Shown one piece after another: positions 5,121 through 6,461 of a stretch of DNA of 6,461 nucleotides; positions within the stretch are counted from its first letter, which is position 1, and each line of letters begins with the position of its first letter. The translations under genes and the position numbers were made by a program. This stretch comes from an uncultured Selenomonas sp. (GTDB lineage Bacteria; Bacillota; Negativicutes; Selenomonadales; Selenomonadaceae). The stretch spans positions 1-6,461 of the forward strand of contig CAMURM010000092.1 in the NCBI GenBank assembly GCA_947097535.1, in the 5' to 3' direction. The notes below the pieces were generated by a model. That model saw only the letters and a program-made list of their open reading frames with translations, did no database searches and was not told the origin of the DNA.

Positions 5121-6461
5121 TTATGCGCCCCGCTCGATGTTCTGAATCAGACGATTGATCGCCGCCATGCGCTCGCTCGCCTTATCGCTGACTGCCTCGA
5201 GCTCGCCGACGGCGCGCGCCGACTCGGCGATATGCGCGAGGCTGCCCTCAAGCGTCTTCTGCAGCGCGGCGAGCTGCTCGTTGAAGCGGCTGTCGAAGGC
5301 GCGCACGCGCTTCGCCATATCCTCGTTGCCCGCCATGATCGCGTCGATCTCGCGCACTTCGCGCAGGAGCGCACTGACCGCCTCATCGGAAGCCGTGAGG
5401 TTCTCCTGTGTCGTGCCCGACAGCTTGCCGACCTCCTGCGCGACGACGGCAAAGCCGCGTCCCGCCTCGCCCGCGCGCGCCGCCTCGATGGAGGCGTTCA
5501 AAGCGAGCAGATTGATCTGCGAGGCGATGCCCGCGATGAGCCCCGTGACGTCGTTGATCTTCTGCGTGCCCTGCGCGAGCTTTTCCAGCGTCGGCACGAT
5601 CGTCTCGCCCTGCTGCACGATATGGCGGAAGAGCTCCTTCTGCTCCGCCGAGCCGTCCGAGAGCTTCCCGAGCGATGTCTGGATCGCGCGCACCTCGTCG
5701 GAAATGCGCGCCATGGAAGTGAGGATCGCCGGCAGTCGCTGCTGATAATCGCCGAACATGCGCACGAGATCGTCCTTGAGTGCGCCCACATGCGCCTGGC
5801 GATCGAGTCGGCGGCGGAAGAAGTAGGCGTCGCAGTCGGCGTAGATCCTCGCGAAGTTGTCGATGTAATCGTCGAGGAAGCTCACGCCGGACGGCACATG
5901 GTAGAAGAAGATCGCCGTCAGCGTCTCGTTGACGTGCAGTCCCGCGATCTCGCCGAAGCTCGAAAAGCCTGCAACCGCCGTATTGCGGAACTGGTCGATA
6001 TGCCCAGTCTCGCCCGCATAGCATAGGCGGCGCAGGAGGCAGTCGTTGAGGATGCCGCCGAGCGGCTCGGGCTTGCCGCGCTGAAACTCGGCGAGTCCCC
6101 GCGCGAGCGTGTCGGCGAGCGAGGTGCGCTTCATGAGATCGAGCCGCTCGCCCGTCACGATGTCGCAGTAAAGGTTCAGCCGCCCGCGCCCGTGATCGAG
6201 AGCGCTCACCGAGCGGATGAAGGACTCGCCGTTGATGTCGGACGCGAAGGTGTACTGCTGCATCGCCGCGTCAAGTTCGGCGGCGGAGTGCACGCCGAGC
6301 GTGCGCTTCAGCGCCTCAAGCGCCGGCAGCGTCTCGCCCGATCCCAGTTTCAGCGTTTCCACGGAGCGAAGCGCCGTCGAGGCCTTGTCGATGATGAAGG
6401 ACGTGCCCGTCTTTTCGACCGCCTGCGTCTTGAAGATGCCGTAGCGGTAGCCGCGCCTGAG
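5121..6461 (-). CDS. Soluble FIST-domain methyl-accepting chemotaxis protein, 5'-partial
   Basis: The frame is open from the window edge at 6461 to the TAA at 5121-5123, giving 446 residues with the N-terminus missing; the GTG at 6360-6362 is not the start, since coding sequence continues upstream. The first ~205 visible residues match FIST_C: LGGILNDCLLRRL and AVAGFSSFGEIAGLHVNETLT are typical. The C-terminal half is an MCP signalling hairpin with the canonical tip IASQINLLALNASIEAARAG and GRGFAVVAQEV, which binds CheA/CheW. About 120 residues lie on each side of the tip, so the hairpin looks complete at its C-terminus. No membrane segment is present in the visible part, which suggests a cytosolic receptor. 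A FIST_N domain is expected upstream. FIST domains are thought to bind small ligands such as amino acids, which fits the azlCD genes downstream on the same strand. Confidence 0.9.
   Translation of the reverse strand, partial: LRRGYRYGIFKTQAVEKTGTSFIIDKASTALRSVETLKLGSGETLPALEALKRTLGVHSAAELDAAMQQYTFASDINGESFIRSVSALDHGRGRLNLYCDIVTGERLDLMKRTSLADTLARGLAEFQRGKPEPLGGILNDCLLRRLCYAGETGHIDQFRNTAVAGFSSFGEIAGLHVNETLTAIFFYHVPSGVSFLDDYIDNFARIYADCDAYFFRRRLDRQAHVGALKDDLVRMFGDYQQRLPAILTSMARISDEVRAIQTSLGKLSDGSAEQKELFRHIVQQGETIVPTLEKLAQGTQKINDVTGLIAGIASQINLLALNASIEAARAGEAGRGFAVVAQEVGKLSGTTQENLTASDEAVSALLREVREIDAIMAGNEDMAKRVRAFDSRFNEQLAALQKTLEGSLAHIAESARAVGELEAVSDKASERMAAINRLIQNIERGA

Noticed and set aside
4692..6026. 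444-codon open frame on the + strand
   Set aside because: It lies antisense to the chemoreceptor and azlC, has an Arg/Glu/Ala/Leu-rich composition with no domain, and is a by-product of very high GC in the real frame.

Overview
The window looks like chromosomal DNA of a GC-rich anaerobic Firmicute, most likely of the Negativicutes (Selenomonas-like). This is inferred from Firmicute-type gene families in very GC-rich coding sequence, strong AGGAGG-type ribosome binding sites, and Rpn-family proteins with Glu-Glu-Gly-Arg repeats. No rRNA, tRNA, CRISPR array or insertion sequence was seen.

Layout. Positions 1-2773 (+) hold the tail of a compact operon: a 5'-truncated phosphoribosyltransferase with a TRSP domain, a StiP-family protein with a C-terminal PELOTA-type domain, and a HAD phosphatase. 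Spacing is 13 bases, then 1 base. This trio is known from tellurite/stress (Ter)-associated gene neighbourhoods, where it is predicted to make or process a nucleotide-like metabolite. No Ter protein lies in the window, but the operon continues upstream of base 1.

Positions 2774-4043 (+) hold an Rpn (recombination-promoting nuclease, PD-(D/E)XK) locus. It starts with an extended -10 promoter. Next comes a 77-residue ORF that consists almost only of an Rpn C-terminal domain, then a full-length 299-residue Rpn. The shared C-terminal blocks differ by two synonymous substitutions plus 36 bases, equal to three units of a 12-base repeat (2 versus 5 EEGR units). The short ORF equals the long one minus exactly 210 codons and three repeat units. 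The long gene also has an in-frame internal ATG at 3752 behind AGGAG. In E. coli, Rpn C-terminal fragments made from internal starts (RpnS) are antitoxins to the full-length nuclease. This locus could therefore carry both an internal and a stand-alone antitoxin, and is the most interesting part of the window.

Positions 4044-4218 are an AT-richer convergent intergenic stretch with a bidirectional intrinsic terminator at 4162-4202.

Positions 4219-6461 (-) hold, in transcription order, a soluble FIST-domain chemoreceptor (5' end outside the window), AzlC and AzlD of a branched-chain amino acid exporter. AzlC begins only 9 bases after the chemoreceptor stop, lacks the family's N-terminal segment and has no visible ribosome binding site, so the exporter may be broken here. 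FIST receptors have been proposed to sense amino acids, which fits an adjacent amino acid exporter.
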